In this document: in pieces, positions 30,778 through 40,683 of the stretch | Layout of the letters: each line of letters opens with the position of its first letter | Position numbering within the stretch: position 1 is the first letter of the stretch | NCBI RefSeq assembly: GCF_028621895.1 | Contig: NZ_CP117520.1 | Span: 682,001 to 746,000 of the forward strand | Direction: 5' to 3' | DNA length: 64,000 nt | DNA from: Acinetobacter sp. GSS19 | Lineage (GTDB): Bacteria; Pseudomonadota; Gammaproteobacteria; Pseudomonadales; Moraxellaceae | The notes under the pieces: generated by a model | Told to the model about the DNA's origin: nothing | Seen by the model: the letters and a program-made list of their open reading frames with translations, nothing else | The model's database searches: none | Translations under genes and position numbers: made by a program

Positions 30778-32793
30778 TTATTCGGTAATCTCACTACTAG
30801 CAGGTGAAGTCGCTTGTGGCTTTGTTTCAGGTTTGCTCTGGTTAGGATTGGCTTTGGGATCCGCTTGCAGGATGCCAGCTCCACTTGGTAATTCACCTGG
30901 CTTGATTCCTGCTGTCATTAGACCACCACTGACTTGATGCGCAGCAGGGCGAATTGGATTTTTTTGACGCTTGAGTAACCAGTAATCGAAAATTGGACGT
31001 GACAGTTGAGCTGCTGAGCCACCATGGCGACCATTTTCCCAAATAACCGCAATCACGATTTCTGGTTTTTCTGCTGGTGCAAATCCTATAAATAATGCAT
31101 GGTCGAGTTGGCGCTCAGTGAGCAGAGCTTCATTGTATTTTTTGCCTTGGGCAATACTTTTTACCTGAGCGGTACCGGTTTTACCCGCAATTTGATATTG
31201 CAAGCCGCCTTTAATGCCGCGTGCAGTACCGGATTCAATCACGTCAACCATTGCACTGCGCATATTGATCCAATCCTGTTCGGTACCATTGAACTGGATG
31301 CGACCATCGGGCGCATTCAAGACCTTATGGACTTTGGCACCATGCGAAGCTCTTAATACATGCGGGGTAACATGTGCACCGTGATTGGCGGTAATCGCGG
31401 TGGCCATAGCTAATTGTAGGGGTGTTGCGGTAAATGCACCTTGGCCGATACTGACCGAGATGGTTTCACCTTTCATCCATTTACTTTTGCGGGTGCGCAT
31501 TTTCCATTCAGGATTTGGATAGAGTCCGTCGCTCTCACTAGGTAAATCGACTCCAGTTTTTTGGCCAAAACCAAACTGACGCATCCAGATATTCATTTTC
31601 TCGATACCCATCTGGAAGGAAAGGGTATAAAAATAGGTATCACAGGATTCTACAATCGAACGGTGCATATTCACCACACCATGACCGCCTTTGCGCCAGT
31701 CACGGAATTTATGCGAATCTCCAGGTAAATGGAAATAGCCCGGATCAGAAATGGCAGTGTTCCAGTCTACTAAGCCATAATGAATACCGCCTAAAGCAGC
31801 CATGGGTTTGATGGTCGATCCTGGAGGATAGACCCCTTGTACCGCACGGTTGTACAGTGGCTGATCCAGATTGTCACGTAATGCACTATAGTCGGTATGA
31901 TTAATCCCGGTTACAAACAGATTTGGGTTAAAACTTGGGCTGGAAACCAACGCCAAAATTTCACCGGTTCGTGGATCCATCGCGACAATCGCACCACGGC
32001 GATCTGCCAACTGCTCGGCAGCGACGACTTGTAAACCATAATCAATTGATAAATATAAATCATTCCCTCGAATGGGTTCTTTACGGCCTAAATGGCGGAG
32101 CACATTGCCATGGGCATCGGCTTCAATCGATTCATTGCCTGGTACTCCGTGGAGTAAATCTTCATACGATTTTTCCACCCCAATCTTGCCAATCAGGTTG
32201 GTACCCGCATATAAATCTGGGTCAATTTTTGCCAATTCCCGGTCGTTGATCCGTCCCACATAGCCGACAACATGGGCAAACAGATCACCGTGTGGATAGT
32301 AGCGGGTCATTTGGGTATCAATTTTGACACCCGGAAATTCATGCTTGATTTCACTGAAGCGTGCAATATCCGTTTCGGTCAAATTCAGTTTGATAGACAC
32401 ACGCTCGGTTTTACGTGCTGTCTTGATTCGACTGCGGAAGCGTTGAATATCTTCTTCATTCAGGCTGAGGATGGGGGTCAGCCGTTTGATGGTGCCTTCG
32501 ATATCTTCGACATCGGCCTTGCTCAGTGTTGCAGAAAAGACAGGATAATTATCAGCCAATAACACGCCGTTGCGGTCATAAATATAGCCACGGGCGGGTG
32601 GCAATGGTTGTAGACGAATACGGTTCTTATCTGAAGCGGTAGTAAATTCGTCATAATGCACAATTTGCAGATATGCATAGCGTGCCAACAAGAGTGACAG
32701 GAAGAATGCCACCAGACCAATCGCGAAAAAAATTCGACCACGGTAGATGCGCTTTTCTTGCTGTACGTTTTTGAGAGGAAAATGCTGCTTCAT
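30778..32793 (-). CDS. mrdA: Penicillin-binding protein 2 (peptidoglycan transpeptidase)
   Basis: 671 residues from the ATG at 32793; the longer frame to 32820 adds MFWIKSRSR without support. One N-terminal membrane anchor (FFAIGLVAFFLSLLLARYAY) is followed by the PBP dimerisation domain and a transpeptidase domain with STIKP (SxxK), SCD and KTGTAQ. PBP2 cross-links peptidoglycan in the elongasome. The C-terminus has a Pro/Gln/Lys-rich tail. rodA is not adjacent here; rsmD follows without a gap. Confidence 0.95.
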   Translation of the reverse strand: MKQHFPLKNVQQEKRIYRGRIFFAIGLVAFFLSLLLARYAYLQIVHYDEFTTASDKNRIRLQPLPPARGYIYDRNGVLLADNYPVFSATLSKADVEDIEGTIKRLTPILSLNEEDIQRFRSRIKTARKTERVSIKLNLTETDIARFSEIKHEFPGVKIDTQMTRYYPHGDLFAHVVGYVGRINDRELAKIDPDLYAGTNLIGKIGVEKSYEDLLHGVPGNESIEADAHGNVLRHLGRKEPIRGNDLYLSIDYGLQVVAAEQLADRRGAIVAMDPRTGEILALVSSPSFNPNLFVTGINHTDYSALRDNLDQPLYNRAVQGVYPPGSTIKPMAALGGIHYGLVDWNTAISDPGYFHLPGDSHKFRDWRKGGHGVVNMHRSIVESCDTYFYTLSFQMGIEKMNIWMRQFGFGQKTGVDLPSESDGLYPNPEWKMRTRKSKWMKGETISVSIGQGAFTATPLQLAMATAITANHGAHVTPHVLRASHGAKVHKVLNAPDGRIQFNGTEQDWINMRSAMVDVIESGTARGIKGGLQYQIAGKTGTAQVKSIAQGKKYNEALLTERQLDHALFIGFAPAEKPEIVIAVIWENGRHGGSAAQLSRPIFDYWLLKRQKNPIRPAAHQVSGGLMTAGIKPGELPSGAGILQADPKANPNQSKPETKPQATSPASSEITE

Positions 32794-33383
32794 ACGCGAT
32801 CGACTTTTAATCCAGAACAACGGGGGAGAGCTTTAAAGGGCAACCATTTTAACCCAGGATTGAGGTCCCGCACGCATCTTTTTCCCATAAAGCTGTAATT
32901 TATTGCCGCTATACTTTGACTTGTGAACTATTAAAAATCCGCAGTGTGATCTATAAGCCCTTAGTGAATTCTGTTACAGTCAGCGGAACGATGCTCTTCA
33001 TGATTGGTTATCCATTCCTTGAAACCAAGGTGTAACGATAGAAAAACAGAAATATTGTCCGGTTCGCTTAGTATTCGCAGATTGCCGGATATCTGGATAG
33101 AACACATGAACTATGTAACTATATCAACGACTAAGCCAAGTTGAACTCACTGGTGTTCATTGAGTGAAAGTGAAAGAGTCGAGCAGGATTGGGTGACTTT
33201 ACCTGCAATCTGCTTTTCTAAAAACAGAAAAAAACAGAATATGTCGATGATGATAGATCAAGATATTCATATTTCATGGTTGTTGTTCTTTGTGGAATGT
33301 TTGAGACGGTAGAGCGATCCAGATGATGTATATATATGAACCGGAAAAATCTGTTTATGCAGAGATAAAATCGAGAGTGGTGC
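32794..33383. other. Intergenic region between mrdA and the DUF445 gene
   Basis: 590 bp with no supported ORF. Near 33183-33218 an imperfect stem (AGCAGGATTG / CAATCTGCT) is followed by TTTT on the plus strand and could end a short transcript. A small hairpin CCTTG / CAAGG lies at about 33016-33031. No convincing promoter was found. Confidence 0.45.
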
Positions 33384-34700
33384 ATGTTTGAGTACGTAAG
33401 TGCAGTGTGGCAAAGCTTTCTGAATCGCCCGGATTTATGGGCGGTGCTGAGTATTATTCCTGTCACCGCATTTGTTACTTGGGCGCATGTCTGGATGGCA
33501 CTCAAAATGGTGTTTTATCCGATCCACTTCTGGGGTTTTCATCTGGGGGCTATTCCCGTGGGCTGGCAGGGCATTGTGCCTCGCAAAGCTGGGCGAATTT
33601 CAGGGATTATCACCGACAATACGCTGTCTAAATTAGGGTCGTTGCACGAATTTTTGCAGGCGATGGATCCTGAGGATATGGCACGCATTATCGGGGAGCA
33701 GGTGGGGTTTGAACTGGAGCACCTGATTGATGAGGTGATGGTCGACCGTAATGCTGTCTTGTGGGAAAATCTACCTTATTCGATCAAACGCCGGATTTAT
33801 GCACAGGCACATAAACAGCTGCCAGATGTGTTGAAGGATTTGGTTCTCGAATTATCGGTGAACGTTGAATCATTGGTGGATATGCGTGAAATGGTAGTCC
33901 GCCAGATGGAAAATGACCGCCGTTTGATGGTGCGCATGTTCCTTAAGGTTGGGCATAAAGAAATTAATTTTATCTGGCATATCAGTGCCTTGATTGGGAT
34001 GTTTTTTGGCATATTCCAGATGATTGTCTGGTTTGTTGTGCCATGGCACTGGACGGTTCCATTCTGGGCATCAATCTGGGGCTTTTTAACTAACTGGATC
34101 GCGATCTGGATGGTCTTTAATCCGATCGAACCTCATCCGGTTCGTTATCCGCAGTTTTTTAGACGAACTGAAAGTCGAAAGTTTCCTTGGATTGTCCCCG
34201 TTTTGCCACGAATCGGTTCGTATAATATTCAAGGTGCTTTTATGAAGCGTCAGGATGAAGTGTCTGATGTTTTTGCTAAAGTCGTGACTGAAGAGTTGAT
34301 TACCTTGAAATCCATCATGACAGAAATGATGTATGGTGCTAAAAAGGATCGAACCCGGCGGATTATCAAGGCACATGTCAATGAAATCATGGAAACACCG
34401 CTGGTGCGTACCACCTTGCAGCTCTCTTTGGGGCCACGTGAATATGCAAAACTCAAGACAGACTTGATCGATCGCTCAATTGAAATTACGATGGTGCCTG
34501 TATGCGACCCAGCGTTTAATGCGAGCCGTGCACAGAAAATCTATCAAATGTTCAGAGATCGTATTCGCGAATTGACGCCTAGAGAGTTTCAGAATTTGTT
34601 ACGCCCTGCTTTTCAGGAGGATGAATGGATTCTGATTGTGTTGGGTGGGGTGACCGGATTTTTTGCTGGTTTAATACATTTGTTTGTCGCTTTCTTATAA
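33384..34700 (+). CDS. DUF445-family membrane protein
   Basis: 438 residues. A hydrophobic N-terminal segment (about 17-45), a long amphipathic helical region (about 75-195), a central pair of membrane helices (about 196-245; HISALIGMFFGIFQMIVWFV), then another soluble helical part and a C-terminal hydrophobic segment (about 415-437). YPIHFWGFHLGAIPVGWQG and FGFLTNWIAIWMVF-like sequence (WGFLTNWIAIWMVFNPIEPH) are the repeated DUF445 core. Function is unknown in the family. It lies upstream of adk with an 80-bp gap. Confidence 0.85.
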   Translation: MFEYVSAVWQSFLNRPDLWAVLSIIPVTAFVTWAHVWMALKMVFYPIHFWGFHLGAIPVGWQGIVPRKAGRISGIITDNTLSKLGSLHEFLQAMDPEDMARIIGEQVGFELEHLIDEVMVDRNAVLWENLPYSIKRRIYAQAHKQLPDVLKDLVLELSVNVESLVDMREMVVRQMENDRRLMVRMFLKVGHKEINFIWHISALIGMFFGIFQMIVWFVVPWHWTVPFWASIWGFLTNWIAIWMVFNPIEPHPVRYPQFFRRTESRKFPWIVPVLPRIGSYNIQGAFMKRQDEVSDVFAKVVTEELITLKSIMTEMMYGAKKDRTRRIIKAHVNEIMETPLVRTTLQLSLGPREYAKLKTDLIDRSIEITMVPVCDPAFNASRAQKIYQMFRDRIRELTPREFQNLLRPAFQEDEWILIVLGGVTGFFAGLIHLFVAFL

Positions 34701-34768
34701 TTAGATGCCGAAAAATGAACAATATGTGATTGTTCAGGCTTCAGGTGTCATTCATTGTTTAATAATGA

Positions 34769-35440
<672 letters not shown>

Positions 35441-35459
35441 GTTTTAATATTTTGCAGAT

Positions 35460-35494
35460 GAAAGAGTCCTAGTTAATATAGGGCTCTTTTTCTT
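35460..35494 (+). terminator. Terminator after adk
   Basis: Stem AAAGAGTCCT / AGGGCTCTTT (one G-T pair) with an AT-rich loop, then TTTCTTTT. Confidence 0.7.
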
Positions 35495-35510
35495 TTAAAG
35501 GTGAACTGTG

Positions 35511-35699
35511 ATGAAAATAGCCATGATTGCACTAGTGATTGTTGCTCTCGCGGTGCTACTGTTTTTATTCTACATCAGCCAGAAAATGCTGCGTCAGGTG
35601 CAAAAACAGGAAGCTCAAGAAAAAGTTCAGCAGAAACCTGAGCGTCAATTACATCCTAAATTGCTCGAGCAGCAGAAAGAGAAAAAATCAGGACGTTAA
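35511..35699 (+). CDS. Small single-pass membrane protein
   Basis: 62 residues from the ATG at 35511 (a GTG immediately before is also in frame), with AAAGGTGA as SD. Residues about 2-24 (IAMIALVIVALAVLLFLFYI) form one transmembrane helix; the rest is a very charged Gln/Lys/Glu-rich tail likely to be a short coiled coil. It follows adk and ends overlapping the nth stop by three bases on the other strand. It is not recognised; composition and RBS favour a real gene. Confidence 0.6.
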   Translation: MKIAMIALVIVALAVLLFLFYISQKMLRQVQKQEAQEKVQQKPERQLHPKLLEQQKEKKSGR

Positions 35700-36391
35700 T
35701 TGGCATCATTGCTAATATTTTTGACCGGAATACGGGCCGCACCAAATTCAAAACGATCTGGCCAATTACACACATCACCGACCACACATTCGTGGCATTT
35801 CGGTTTGCGTGCGATACAGCAGTAACGGCCATGCAAAATCAGCCAGTGATGGGCATCCAGAATAAATTCTTTGGGAATGACCTTGACCAGGCGTTGTTCA
35901 ACTTCCAGTACATTCTTACCAATCGCCAGACCAGTACGATTGCCCAAACGAAAAATATGGGTATCAACAGCCATAGTTGGTTGGCCAAACGCCGTATTCA
36001 GCACCACGTTCGCGGTTTTACGACCTACCCCCGGCAGTGCTTCCAAATCTTTGCGGTTGTCAGGCACCTGTCCTTGATGTTGCTCTAGCAGGATCTGGCA
36101 GGTTTTGATCACATTTTCGGCTTTAGAATTATACAGGCCAATGGTTTTAATGTAGTCCTTGAGTCCTTCAAGGCCTAAATTGAGAATAGCTTGTGGGGTA
36201 TTGGCCACCGGGAAGAGTTTATCCGTGGCTTTGTTGACACTGATATCGGTGGCTTGAGCCGAGAGCATGACGGCAATCAAAAGTTCAAATGGACTACTGT
36301 AATTCAGTTCCGTTTCTGGTTTAGGGCGTTGTTCACGCAAACGTTCAAAAAACAGCTGAATCTGCTTTTTTGTCATATTTTTCACGGCCAT
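35696..36391 (-). CDS. nth: Endonuclease III
   Basis: 231 residues. A DNA glycosylase/AP lyase for oxidised pyrimidines. HhH motif LPGVGRKTANVVLN holds the catalytic Lys, VDTHIFRLGNR the catalytic Asp, and C-x6-C-x2-C-x5-C (CIARKPKCHECVVGDVC) binds the 4Fe-4S cluster. The ATG at 36391 has AGGGAG six bases upstream and lies 1 bp after the rsxB stop. Confidence 0.96.
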   Translation of the reverse strand: MAVKNMTKKQIQLFFERLREQRPKPETELNYSSPFELLIAVMLSAQATDISVNKATDKLFPVANTPQAILNLGLEGLKDYIKTIGLYNSKAENVIKTCQILLEQHQGQVPDNRKDLEALPGVGRKTANVVLNTAFGQPTMAVDTHIFRLGNRTGLAIGKNVLEVEQRLVKVIPKEFILDAHHWLILHGRYCCIARKPKCHECVVGDVCNWPDRFEFGAARIPVKNISNDAN

Positions 36392-36392
36392 G

Positions 36393-37187
36393 TCAGACTC
36401 CCTGCAAATCCGCGAGACGCTGCTGTAAACTCATCAGTTCCTGACGTTTTTGCGGGTTTTCTCGTACGCTGAGCTGTTTTTCCAATTTTTTGATCTGTGT
36501 ACGCAGCTTGGCCAGTTCAATGGTTGTCTTTGCATCAGCTGAAGGATGACCCAGATGTGCCGTTTCCACCAGTTCAATCGTCGGTACCACATTGACGTGC
36601 TGGGAAAATTCCGCAAAGATTTCGGTTGAAATTTCAGCACGAACAACAGGGCCTTTACGATGAAGTCGACGCTGTTCCTCACGCTGAATATGTGCGTAAT
36701 AACGTCGGCGCAGATCATCCTGTTCTGCAATGCGCTGTGTTTCATTCGGTACGGGTAACGGATCTTCCACCAGCTCAATACAGTCCACCGGGCAGGGGGG
36801 AATACATAATTCACAGCCAGTACATAGCTCGTTGAGCACACTGTGCATCAGCTTGCCGCTACCAATAATTGCATCGACCGGGCAGGCATTAATACATTTG
36901 GTACAACCAATGCATTCATCTTCACGGATCAGTGCTTTCATGCGTTGTGGACGGCCATCATGCTGAATCGGCCATACGCTCGGTTCAGCAATCAGGCGAG
37001 GGCGTTGTAGTAATTTTGCCAATTCATCCGCGACAGGCTGGCCACCCGGAATGCACTTATTCGCTTCCTCGCCTTCCGCAATGGATTTTGCATAAGGGAG
37101 ACAACCATCACGATGTCCACATAACCCACATTGGGTCTGCGGTAACAGCGCATCAATTTGCTGGATGAGGGAAATGTGCGAATTCAT
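36393..37187 (-). CDS. rsxB: RsxB/RnfB-type iron-sulfur protein
   Basis: 264 residues. The N-terminal four-Cys domain ([19 protein letters not shown], then NKCIPGG) is that of RnfB/RsxB; the two ferredoxin motifs [12 protein letters not shown] and [12 protein letters not shown] bind 4Fe-4S clusters. Typical RnfB has an N-terminal membrane helix; here the protein starts directly before the Cys domain. A coiled-coil-like C-terminal tail of about 100 residues follows. No other rnf/rsx genes are nearby; the only partner is nth. Electron partner unknown. Confidence 0.88.
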   Translation of the reverse strand: MNSHISLIQQIDALLPQTQCGLCGHRDGCLPYAKSIAEGEEANKCIPGGQPVADELAKLLQRPRLIAEPSVWPIQHDGRPQRMKALIREDECIGCTKCINACPVDAIIGSGKLMHSVLNELCTGCELCIPPCPVDCIELVEDPLPVPNETQRIAEQDDLRRRYYAHIQREEQRRLHRKGPVVRAEISTEIFAEFSQHVNVVPTIELVETAHLGHPSADAKTTIELAKLRTQIKKLEKQLSVRENPQKRQELMSLQQRLADLQGV

Positions 37188-37530
37188 GCCGAGAACCAGT
37201 GAAATAAAACGGGAGGATATTGCGAGAAAAAGGATATTCTATCAATAAATTTTATCATGTTTTTTAGAACTATTATTGCGCTATTATGGTTCGTTTATAG
37301 CATTATTATGGTGCGTAAATTTTCATCACATGCACAATAATAAAGCCAGAAATTAAGCTTAACTTAGGATTTTATTTGTAAGTAAGATTTTGATTAATAT
37401 TAATTTATTAAAATATTTTAAAAAAAGTGTTGTAGATCAAGGTTAAAAGATATTTAATATTTTGCGCCAAAATTTATCATTATTTGAAAATTTGACCAAT
37501 TTTGAATCACCTTCTGCTGAGGATTAAGCG
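37188..37530. other. AT-rich control region between rsxB and gdhA
   Basis: 343 bp, no ORF, with many A/T tracts. The best promoter candidate for gdhA is at 37430-37458. I see no other defined element. Confidence 0.5.
37430..37458 (+). promoter_or_regulatory. Candidate gdhA promoter
   Basis: TTGTAG (37430-37435), a 17-nt spacer and TTTAAT (37453-37458), 73 bp before the start codon. Confidence 0.4.
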
Positions 37531-38874
37531 TTGAAATATAACAGCCTTAACGACTTCTTAAACTACGTGAAAGCACGTGATCCGCATCAACCAGAGTTTT
37601 TACAAGCTGTGGAAGAGGTTATGACCAGTTTGTGGCCGTTCATTGAAAAGAACCCACAATATGCTGCACATGGTTTACTTGAACGTTTGGTTGAACCAGA
37701 ACGCGTGATCCAGTTCCGCGTATCTTGGGTCGATGACCAAGGTCAAACCCAGGTGAACCGTGCTTTCCGTGTACAGTTCAACTCAGCAATTGGTCCATTC
37801 AAAGGCGGCATGCGTTTTCACCCATCTGTTAACCTGTCTATTTTGAAATTCCTGGGTTTTGAGCAAACCTTTAAGAATGCTTTGACTACTTTGCCGATGG
37901 GCGGTGGTAAAGGTGGTTCAGACTTCGATCCTAAAGGTAAATCTGAAGGCGAAATCATGCGTTTCTGCCAAGCCTTGATGATCGAATTGTATCGTCATCT
38001 GGGTTCAAATACCGATATCCCTGCGGGTGATATTGGTGTGGGTGGTCGTGAAGTCGGTTACATGGCTGGCATGATGAAGAAACTCAGCAATGACACTTCA
38101 TGTGTATTCACCGGTAAAGGTATTTCATTTGGTGGTTCTTTGGCACGTCCTGAAGCGACAGGTTTTGGTACAGTGTACTTTGCTGAAGAAATGCTAAAAA
38201 CCCGTAACGAAAGCTTCAAAGATAAAATTGTTGCGATTTCTGGTTCTGGTAACGTTGCTCAATACGCAGCTGAAAAAGCCATGTTCTTGGGTGCGAAAGT
38301 GGTTTCACTTTCTGACTCGAATGGTACGGTTTACATTAAAAACGGTTTAACCACTGAACTTCTTGCTGAAGTGATGGAGTTGAAAAACGTTAAACGTGGC
38401 CGTATTTCTGAATTTGCTTCTAAGCACGGTTTTGAATACCTGGAAGGTCAACGTCCATGGGGTATCAAATGTGATATCGCGTTACCATGTGCGACACAAA
38501 ATGAGCTGGATGGCGAAGATGCTGACAAATTGTTGGCAAATGGCGTGATCTGTGTGGCTGAAGGTGCCAATATGCCATCAACCCTTGAAGCGGTTGAGAA
38601 ATTTATTGCTGCGAAAATCCTCTATGCACCAGGTAAAGCGTCTAACGCGGGTGGTGTTGCGACTTCTGGCTTAGAAATGTCACAGAATGCGATTCGTTTG
38701 GGCTGGAGTTTTGCTGAAGTTGATGAACGTCTGCATGCGATCATGAAAGACATTCACTGCCACTGCGTAAAATACGGTACACAAGAAGACGGTACAGTGA
38801 ACTATGTAGACGGCGCTAACATTGCAGGCTTCGTGAAAGTGGCTGATGCGATGCTGGCTCAAGGCGTTTATTAA
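37531..38874 (+). CDS. gdhA: NADP-specific glutamate dehydrogenase
   Basis: 447 residues with a TTG start. The TTG at 37531 is preceded by GAGG eight bases upstream, and the protein start (KYNSLNDFLNYVKARDP) matches the family; no nearby ATG fits. It aminates 2-oxoglutarate with ammonium. Visible: LPMGGGKGGSDFDPKG (catalytic Lys), PAGDIGVGGREVGYMAGM (catalytic Asp) and the NADP Rossmann loop VAISGSGNVAQYAAEKA. Confidence 0.95.
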   Translation: MKYNSLNDFLNYVKARDPHQPEFLQAVEEVMTSLWPFIEKNPQYAAHGLLERLVEPERVIQFRVSWVDDQGQTQVNRAFRVQFNSAIGPFKGGMRFHPSVNLSILKFLGFEQTFKNALTTLPMGGGKGGSDFDPKGKSEGEIMRFCQALMIELYRHLGSNTDIPAGDIGVGGREVGYMAGMMKKLSNDTSCVFTGKGISFGGSLARPEATGFGTVYFAEEMLKTRNESFKDKIVAISGSGNVAQYAAEKAMFLGAKVVSLSDSNGTVYIKNGLTTELLAEVMELKNVKRGRISEFASKHGFEYLEGQRPWGIKCDIALPCATQNELDGEDADKLLANGVICVAEGANMPSTLEAVEKFIAAKILYAPGKASNAGGVATSGLEMSQNAIRLGWSFAEVDERLHAIMKDIHCHCVKYGTQEDGTVNYVDGANIAGFVKVADAMLAQGVY

Positions 38875-38895
38875 TTCACATCGCGTACAAGATAT

Positions 38896-38928
38896 AAAAA
38901 AACCGATGCACATGCATCGGTTTTTTTA
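38896..38928. terminator. Bidirectional terminator after gdhA
   Basis: Stem AAAACCGATGCA / TGCATCGGTTTT with a CA loop, A and T runs on both sides; it also suits the convergent dioxygenase gene. Confidence 0.87.
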
Positions 38929-38991
38929 TGGCTGAATTATGGATTACCAATCCGAACAGAGGGTATCGCGTGAAACTAAACTCCTCGTGTT

Positions 38992-39768
38992 TTAATCAAA
39001 TCGATAAATATCCATTCCCAAGGCACCCATGGTAAAACTGCTATGCACCAGGCTAAAGCGTGGTCCAGTACCCATTGCAAAAAACAGTGGTGCAAAATGT
39101 TCAAGGGTCGGATGGTTGCGTTGTAGATAAGGCAGGCTTGGCCAGTCCAATACCGCCTCAAAATCACTATGGCTGAGTTTACGAACCACTTCATTGCGGA
39201 ACGTTGAGGCCCAATGTGGCACATCGCTGTGTTGACCTTGCCAGGAGAGTTCTGCCAGATTATGGGTAATGCTACCTGAACCGATTAGCAGGATTTGCTG
39301 TTCTCGCAGCGGAGCCAAGGTTTGCCCAATCCGGTAAATTTCCTGTGCACTCATCGACATGGGCAGGGAAATTTCCAGAACCGGAATATCAGCTTCAGGA
39401 TACATATGTAATAACGGCATCCACACCCCATGATCGCGTGGACGGGTGCTATGTGCATGTGCATTAAAATCGGCTTCGGCTAAACGTTGTAGAATTTCTT
39501 CTGCCAGTACCGGATGCCCCGGAGCAGGATAGCGTAACTGATAGAGTTCAGCAGGAAAGCCGCGAAAGTCATGCCAGGTTTCTGGACGAGTCGCCGTGCT
39601 GACTTCGAGAGCCTCACTTTCCCAGTGCGCCGACATGACAATAATGGCGTGTGGTTTAGGAAGATTCAGACTGAGCCGTTGTAGTGCAGGGCCCACTTGT
39701 TCCGGATGAATAGTCAACATTGGTGAGCCATGTGAAACAAAAAGGCCAGGTAAAGTTTGCATATTCAT
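38992..39768 (-). CDS. DODA-type extradiol aromatic ring-opening dioxygenase (YgiD-like)
   Basis: 258 residues from the ATG at 39768; the longer frame to 39858 adds 30 residues outside the family. LigB-superfamily fold with metal-site residues in LFVSHGSPML, VMSAHWES, GSGSITHNLAEL and HPTLEHFAPLFFAMG. Family members open DOPA or related catechols; the physiological substrate here is unknown. It follows rlmH on the same strand with a 114-bp gap. Confidence 0.88.
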   Translation of the reverse strand: MNMQTLPGLFVSHGSPMLTIHPEQVGPALQRLSLNLPKPHAIIVMSAHWESEALEVSTATRPETWHDFRGFPAELYQLRYPAPGHPVLAEEILQRLAEADFNAHAHSTRPRDHGVWMPLLHMYPEADIPVLEISLPMSMSAQEIYRIGQTLAPLREQQILLIGSGSITHNLAELSWQGQHSDVPHWASTFRNEVVRKLSHSDFEAVLDWPSLPYLQRNHPTLEHFAPLFFAMGTGPRFSLVHSSFTMGALGMDIYRFD

Positions 39769-39882
39769 GGGAGAAACCTTGCAATGAAAGCGATATTGCC
39801 ATGATGCCAAATATTCGCTAGGGCTGAAAAGCACGATTGCTTCAACATATTGTTGCAATACTGCAACGCTGTACAGCGAGGG

Positions 39883-40362
39883 TTAGGCACGGTGATATGG
39901 ATGATTATGGTTAATACTCATGGCACGATACAGCTGCTCGATCAGCATGACACGCACCAACGGATGGGGCAGGGTCAATTTGGATAGTGACCAGTGCCAA
40001 GCTGCCGCTTGACGGACTTGATCGGAGAGACCATCAGGTCCACCAATCGCGAGAGCAATATCATTGCCTTCCAGCATCCAGTTTTTCATGGTTTCGGCCA
40101 ATTTCTCGGTACTGAGTTCACGGCCACCCACTTCCAGTGCAATCAGGGTTTCATTGGGTTTCAGTGCATTTAAAATACTTTCACCTTCTGACTGGCAATA
40201 TTTCAGAATATCCGCTTCAGAATCATTTTTTCCGCGTTTAGCCATGGGAAGCTCAATGATCTGGGTTTGCACAAAAGGCTGAATACGTTTGAAATAATCT
40301 TCAAACCCGGTCAGTACCCAGGCAGGCATTTTTTGGCCAATGGTCAGAATCCGAATTTTCAT
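39883..40362 (-). CDS. rlmH: 23S rRNA (pseudouridine1915-N3)-methyltransferase RlmH
   Basis: 159 residues. A SPOUT methyltransferase: ALEVGGRELSTEKLAE, LAIGGPDGLSDQVRQAA and the C-terminal knot LTLPHPLVRVMLIEQLYRAMSI hold the SAM site. It modifies a pseudouridine in helix 69, the helix also modified by RluD (gene at 2230). Full length. Confidence 0.96.
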   Translation of the reverse strand: MKIRILTIGQKMPAWVLTGFEDYFKRIQPFVQTQIIELPMAKRGKNDSEADILKYCQSEGESILNALKPNETLIALEVGGRELSTEKLAETMKNWMLEGNDIALAIGGPDGLSDQVRQAAAWHWSLSKLTLPHPLVRVMLIEQLYRAMSINHNHPYHRA

Positions 40363-40452
40363 AATTACTGTTCGCCGTGAATTTTCAGCATTATAACGAG
40401 CATTGCAGATAGATCGCTATGGGAGGGGAATTTGATGATTTAAAAAACATCA

Positions 40453-40480
40453 TTAACAGCAATGAGGGAATACATAAGAT
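40453..40480 (+). promoter_or_regulatory. Candidate promoter of the putative RNA between rlmH and lon
   Basis: TTAACA (40453-40458), a 16-nt spacer, and TAAGAT (40475-40480). Transcription from it would begin just before the first hairpin at 40488. Confidence 0.35.
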
Positions 40481-40485
40481 AAAAA

Positions 40486-40669
40486 AACGCAGTCCTTCAA
40501 GGGGGAATCCGGACTGCGAAAAAGACCATCTGTCTGGAGATACAGATGGCCATACGATTCGGCAATCAAATCATGAAGAAACCAATCGCATGTAAAAATA
40601 AAATGAGGTGTGTGTCGCATTTTTCAAGTTGCCTTTACAAAAAAAGAGAGCCGGAGCTCTCTTTTTTTG
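40486..40669 (+). ncRNA. Candidate small RNA with three GGA-exposing hairpins
   Basis: Three stem-loops follow one another on the plus strand. (1) CGCAGTCC / GGACTGCG (40488-40518) with a loop containing AAGGGGGAA. (2) CCATCTGT / ACAGATGG (40526-40549) with loop CTGGAGAT. (3) AGAGAGC / GCTCTCT (40645-40662) with loop CGGA and a seven-T tail, a terminator. All three expose GGA, as in CsrA/RsmA-binding RNAs. The opposite reading is also possible: hairpin 1 is followed by seven U's on the minus strand, giving a shorter minus-strand RNA with C-rich loops. No ORF in the gap is convincing. Confidence 0.35.
40641..40669. terminator. Terminator downstream of lon (bidirectional)
   Basis: Stem AAAAAGAGAGC / GCTCTCTTTTT, loop CGGA. 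It terminates lon on the minus strand and could terminate the candidate RNA on the plus strand. Confidence 0.82.
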
Positions 40670-40683
40670 ATTGCACACTTCAA

